Origin: Actinomycetes bacterium
GTDB lineage: Bacteria > Actinomycetota > Acidimicrobiia > Acidimicrobiales > Palsa-688
Assembly: GCA_021821705.1 (NCBI GenBank)
Contig: JAKACE010000030.1
Span: 1-11,092 of the forward strand
DNA length: 11,092 bases
Direction of reading: 5' to 3'
Positions 6,899-11,092 of the stretch are shown here, piece after piece. Each line of letters starts with the position of its first letter. Within the stretch, counting starts at the first letter, position 1. The translations under genes and the position numbers were made by a program. Below the pieces are notes generated by a model. That model searched no databases, was not told where the DNA came from, and saw only the letters and a list, made by a program, of their open reading frames with translations.

Positions 6899-7585
6899 TC
6901 AGAGGATGGCGCTGAGTTGCCCGCCGGGGCCCGGAGCCGACAGGCCTGTTGCCCCGACAGGACCGCCCGAGGCCTCGTGGCCTCCCCGAGCTGAACGCGT
7001 GCCGCGGCGCGCCCCGCCCGCCCCGGTCTCGGGGCCGGGGGCAACGCCGTCAGAGGCCGGGAGGCAGGCCGGTGCCACGACCTCTGCCCGGCCGCTCTGA
7101 GCGTCACGGGCCCGAGCGTCGCGGCCCTGTGCCCGGCCGTGCCCCTGGGGGGGCTGAGCTCGCTGGGACTGCGCTCCCGGGGACTGCGCTTCGTCGGCCC
7201 CGGCTCGGCTCCGGCTTCGCCTCGCAGCCGAGGGTGCGGCCGCGCTCCGTGCCTCACGAGGCCGACCCGCCGCCCGCTCCCCGGCTTCGACCGGGACGCT
7301 CTCCCGGGCCGCGGCAGGCACGGTGGCGGCGCTGCCAGGCAGGAGCATGGCCTCCTGGCCGTCGGGCTTCTGACCCCCCCGTGTAGCCCGGCGGTCGACG
7401 CAGAACCACCCGCGGGGGACCCTCAGGTTGTCGGCGTGGCGTTCGCACAGGGGCCAGCGGTGCGAGTTGTCGTCCGCCGACAAGGGCTGGTCGTCCAGCC
7501 ACGCACAGCGAGCTTCATAGTCGTAGGCCAGCCAGGCCGCGGCTCGCGAAGCGCAGGCCGGGCGGGCGCAACTCTGGAGGGTCAC
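6899..7585 (-). CDS. DUF3499 family protein with long low-complexity tail
   Basis: The first 65 or so of 228 residues match the actinobacterial DUF3499 family: CARPAC (6-11), a central hydrophobic/acidic stretch, then CERHADNLRVPRGW (47-60). C6, C11, C47 and H50 look like a metal-binding set. The molecular function of the family is unknown. Homologues sit next to the phosphomannomutase gene in many actinobacteria, including mycobacteria, which supports membership of the mannose locus here. The start is a GTG at 7585 without a Shine-Dalgarno sequence but with a -10-like box 6 nt before it, so the mRNA may be leaderless. From about residue 66 to the end the protein is Ala/Gly/Arg/Pro/Ser-rich without a domain, and is longer than usual for the family. 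Codons there look less GC3-biased (GCA, GCT, CGA appear often), so the tail is weakly constrained or the true end differs. Confidence 0.85.
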   Translation of the reverse strand: MTLQSCARPACASRAAAWLAYDYEARCAWLDDQPLSADDNSHRWPLCERHADNLRVPRGWFCVDRRATRGGQKPDGQEAMLLPGSAATVPAAARESVPVEAGERAAGRPREARSAAAPSAARRSRSRAGADEAQSPGAQSQRAQPPQGHGRAQGRDARARDAQSGRAEVVAPACLPASDGVAPGPETGAGGARRGTRSARGGHEASGGPVGATGLSAPGPGGQLSAIL

Positions 7586-7709
7586 CGCCCGAAACTACCG
7601 CAGGCAGGCACCCGGGAGCAGCTATGGGAGCCCGGGGTGGGCAGGCCGGGCAGCCGCGGCGGGTTCCTGTGCCGCCAAGGCACGACCTCGGACCTAGGAT
7701 TGGGGGCCT
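7586..7709. promoter_or_regulatory. Divergent promoter region between DUF3499 and ftsH
   Basis: These 124 bases separate two divergently transcribed genes and must carry both promoters. On the + strand TAGGAT (7695-7700) is a candidate -10 for ftsH, close enough to its ATG to leave almost no leader. A 5-bp inverted repeat, GTGCC (7669-7673) with GGCAC (7679-7683), lies where the -35 region would be and could be a small operator. Neither site is proven. Confidence 0.5.
7592..7597 (-). promoter_or_regulatory. Candidate -10 box for a leaderless DUF3499 transcript
   Basis: The minus strand reads TAGTTT, matching the TANNNT pattern of actinobacterial housekeeping promoters, with exactly 6 nt between it and the GTG start at 7585. 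This spacing puts the transcription start on the start codon, and no ribosome binding site is present. No clear -35 element is seen. Confidence 0.45.
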
Positions 7710-9768
<2,059 letters not shown>

Positions 9769-9791
<23 letters not shown>

Positions 9792-11092
9792 CGAGGGGAC
9801 CGTCCTGGCCGGCCGGAGAGGTGCCGGGCCCTTCGGGCCTGGCTTCACGTTCACCAACAGCGGGCACGCTGGGTCGCGCCAGCCCCGTTACAAGGGGCCG
9901 AGCAGGCGCAGACGGCGCGGGTCGTGGTGGCTCGCGGCCTTGGCCGTTGTCGTGGTGGCAGCCGTCGCTGCCGGCCTGGTCGTCATAAGCCGGCGTCCGG
10001 CTCGGACGGCCACGCCACCGGCCAGGGCGCACCACCGGGTCACGACCACGACCCTGCCGGCGGTCCCCCCACCCGCCGTGTCCACTGCTCTCGCTCCATT
10101 TTCTCTGCCTGTGCCCATCGGCCAGGCTCTCGTCCTGCCGGGCACGAACGGCCAGCTGCTCGTAGTCGGGGGCGAGCCCGTTTCCGGCCCCCCAGCCAAG
10201 GGGGCCTTCCTTGTCGGCACCTCCGGTAACGGGCTGCGCCTGGCGGCCACCCTCGCATCAGGTGTCAAGGATGCCTCTGGTCTCGCCCTGAGGGGCCAAG
10301 ATGTCGTGTTCGGTGGTGCCGGGCCTTCCCCCACCTCGGCCGTGCAGACCTTCACGGTGCCATCCTCGGGGGCGGCGCACGGTACGGCCGGGACGGGCGC
10401 CACCACGGCCACCGCCGTGGCCGCCGCGGCCACTGGCTCCATGCCGGGCCCGCGGGCAGGCTCGGGCGCGGTCAAGGTCGGTGCCACCGCCTACGTGGTG
10501 GGAGGCTACGACGGGGCCGCCCCCGATGCCCAGATCCTTGCTACCAACGACGCTTCGACTTTCCGGGTCGCTGGCACCTTGCCCCTGCCCGTCCGCAACC
10601 CAGCCGTTGCCGCCGTCGGTGGCCAGATTTACGTGTTCGGCGGCGAAGCCCTGGTCCAGGCTGGACCGGCGGCGCCTTCGGGGGCCTCCAAGGCGTCCGG
10701 CAAGCGGGCCCGGCACCAAACGGTGCCCACCGTCGGCCGGGCGGCCAATGGGCGCAGCCGGGCGAGCTCGACGAGCTCGACCACAGCCGCCGTGCACACC
10801 AGCCCGAGCTGGGGCCCGGTCGCGGACATACAGCGCTTCGACCCGGCCAGCGGCAAGGCCACCGTCGTGGGCCATCTCCCGACTGCCGTCGAAGGAGCCG
10901 TCGCCGTCACTCTCGACGGCCACATCTACGTGGCCGGTGGGCGGGGCCCGGCGGGCACAAACGCCAAGATCTGGGGTTTCGAGCAGCAGGTCGGCAGGGT
11001 CGTGGTGGCGGGGGCACTGCCCACGCCCGTGGCCGGTGCCGGTGCCACGGTGATGGGCAACACCGCGTGGCTCGTAGGTGGAAGGGCGGCTG
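9769..11092 (+). CDS. Membrane-anchored kelch-repeat (beta-propeller) protein, 3' truncated by window edge
   Basis: Frame 1 is open from about 9523 to the window end. Its translation from a GTG at 9769 gives at least 441 residues. A basic stretch SRRRRRGS (45-52) precedes one membrane helix WWLAALAVVVVAAVAAGLVV (53-72) and a Pro/Thr linker with VTTTTLP, so the rest should be outside the cell. Kelch blades follow, each with a hydrophobic strand ending in a Gly pair: LLVVGG (135), VVFGG (183), AYVVGG (246), IYVFGG (292), IYVAGG (391) and AWLVGG (438). Most are 46-63 residues apart. A low-complexity Ser/Ala/Arg insert of about 50 residues separates the fourth and fifth. Kelch propellers bind proteins or sugars, or act as enzymes; no catalytic set is recognisable. 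There is no ATG before 10441 and no good Shine-Dalgarno sequence, so the start is uncertain (GTG 9673 is another option). At 9769 it overlaps ftsH by 23 nt. Confidence 0.82.
9823..9843 (+). terminator. Strong hairpin 31 nt after the ftsH stop
   Basis: Positions 9823-9831 pair with 9835-9843 over 9 bp, including one G-T wobble, around a TTC loop; the core is GGCCC TTC GGGCC. No T-tract follows. It may end or weaken transcription after ftsH, yet it also lies inside the likely N-terminal coding region of the kelch gene. Confidence 0.4.

Noticed and set aside
6624..7100. Plus-strand frames opposite DUF3499 and its downstream gap
   Set aside because: They show no family resemblance, and the opposite strand carries a recognisable DUF3499 domain.
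10301..11053. A 250-codon + strand frame and several - strand frames near the right end
   Set aside because: They overlap the kelch frame, which alone shows a membrane helix and regularly spaced Gly-pair strands; these are low-complexity shadows.

Overview
The window is GC-rich DNA from an actinomycete. A DUF3499 gene, a phosphomannomutase, a Trm112-like gene and a SIS-family sugar isomerase lie in the same order as the known actinobacterial mannose-activation cluster. The GTG starts, the Pro/Ala-rich tails and a VTTTTLP linker in the last gene fit a deep-branching class such as Acidimicrobiia. That class assignment is inference from style, not from a marker gene.

Layout. At the left edge is the end of a LuxR/NarL-type regulator on the + strand (to 238). 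A convergent intergenic stretch (239-505) with several inverted repeats follows. Positions 506-7585 hold six genes, all on the - strand. In transcription order they are DUF3499 (7585-6899), a 56-residue four-cysteine zinc ribbon (6618-6448), a 1038-residue GT-C/PTPS-related membrane protein with a tandem-repeat tail (6354-3238), phosphomannomutase (3177-1816), a Trm112-like protein (1813-1562) and a bifunctional phosphoglucose/phosphomannose isomerase (1561-506). The last three are spaced 2 and 0 bp apart and are surely co-translated. A divergent promoter region (7586-7709) separates this block from ftsH on the + strand (7710-9791). FtsH is followed, with a probable 23-nt overlap, by a membrane-anchored kelch-repeat protein that runs off the right edge. 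That gene has no ATG near its beginning, so simple ORF calling misses it.

How the genes fit together. The isomerase can link glucose-6-P, fructose-6-P and mannose-6-P, and the phosphomannomutase makes mannose-1-P for GDP-mannose. The large membrane protein upstream has the architecture of lipid-linked sugar transferases or flippase-like envelope proteins, so it may use or place the resulting mannose at the cell surface. Three small cysteine-containing proteins (DUF3499, zinc ribbon, Trm112-like) accompany these genes and have no clear role. FtsH is the inner-membrane AAA+ protease. The kelch protein probably displays a beta-propeller outside the membrane.

I do not see a defence system, CRISPR array, transposon, tRNA or rRNA. 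The most unusual points are the uncalled kelch gene, the envelope GT-C protein inside the mannose operon with its five perfect 15-bp repeats, and the half-lost zinc site of the Trm112-like protein.
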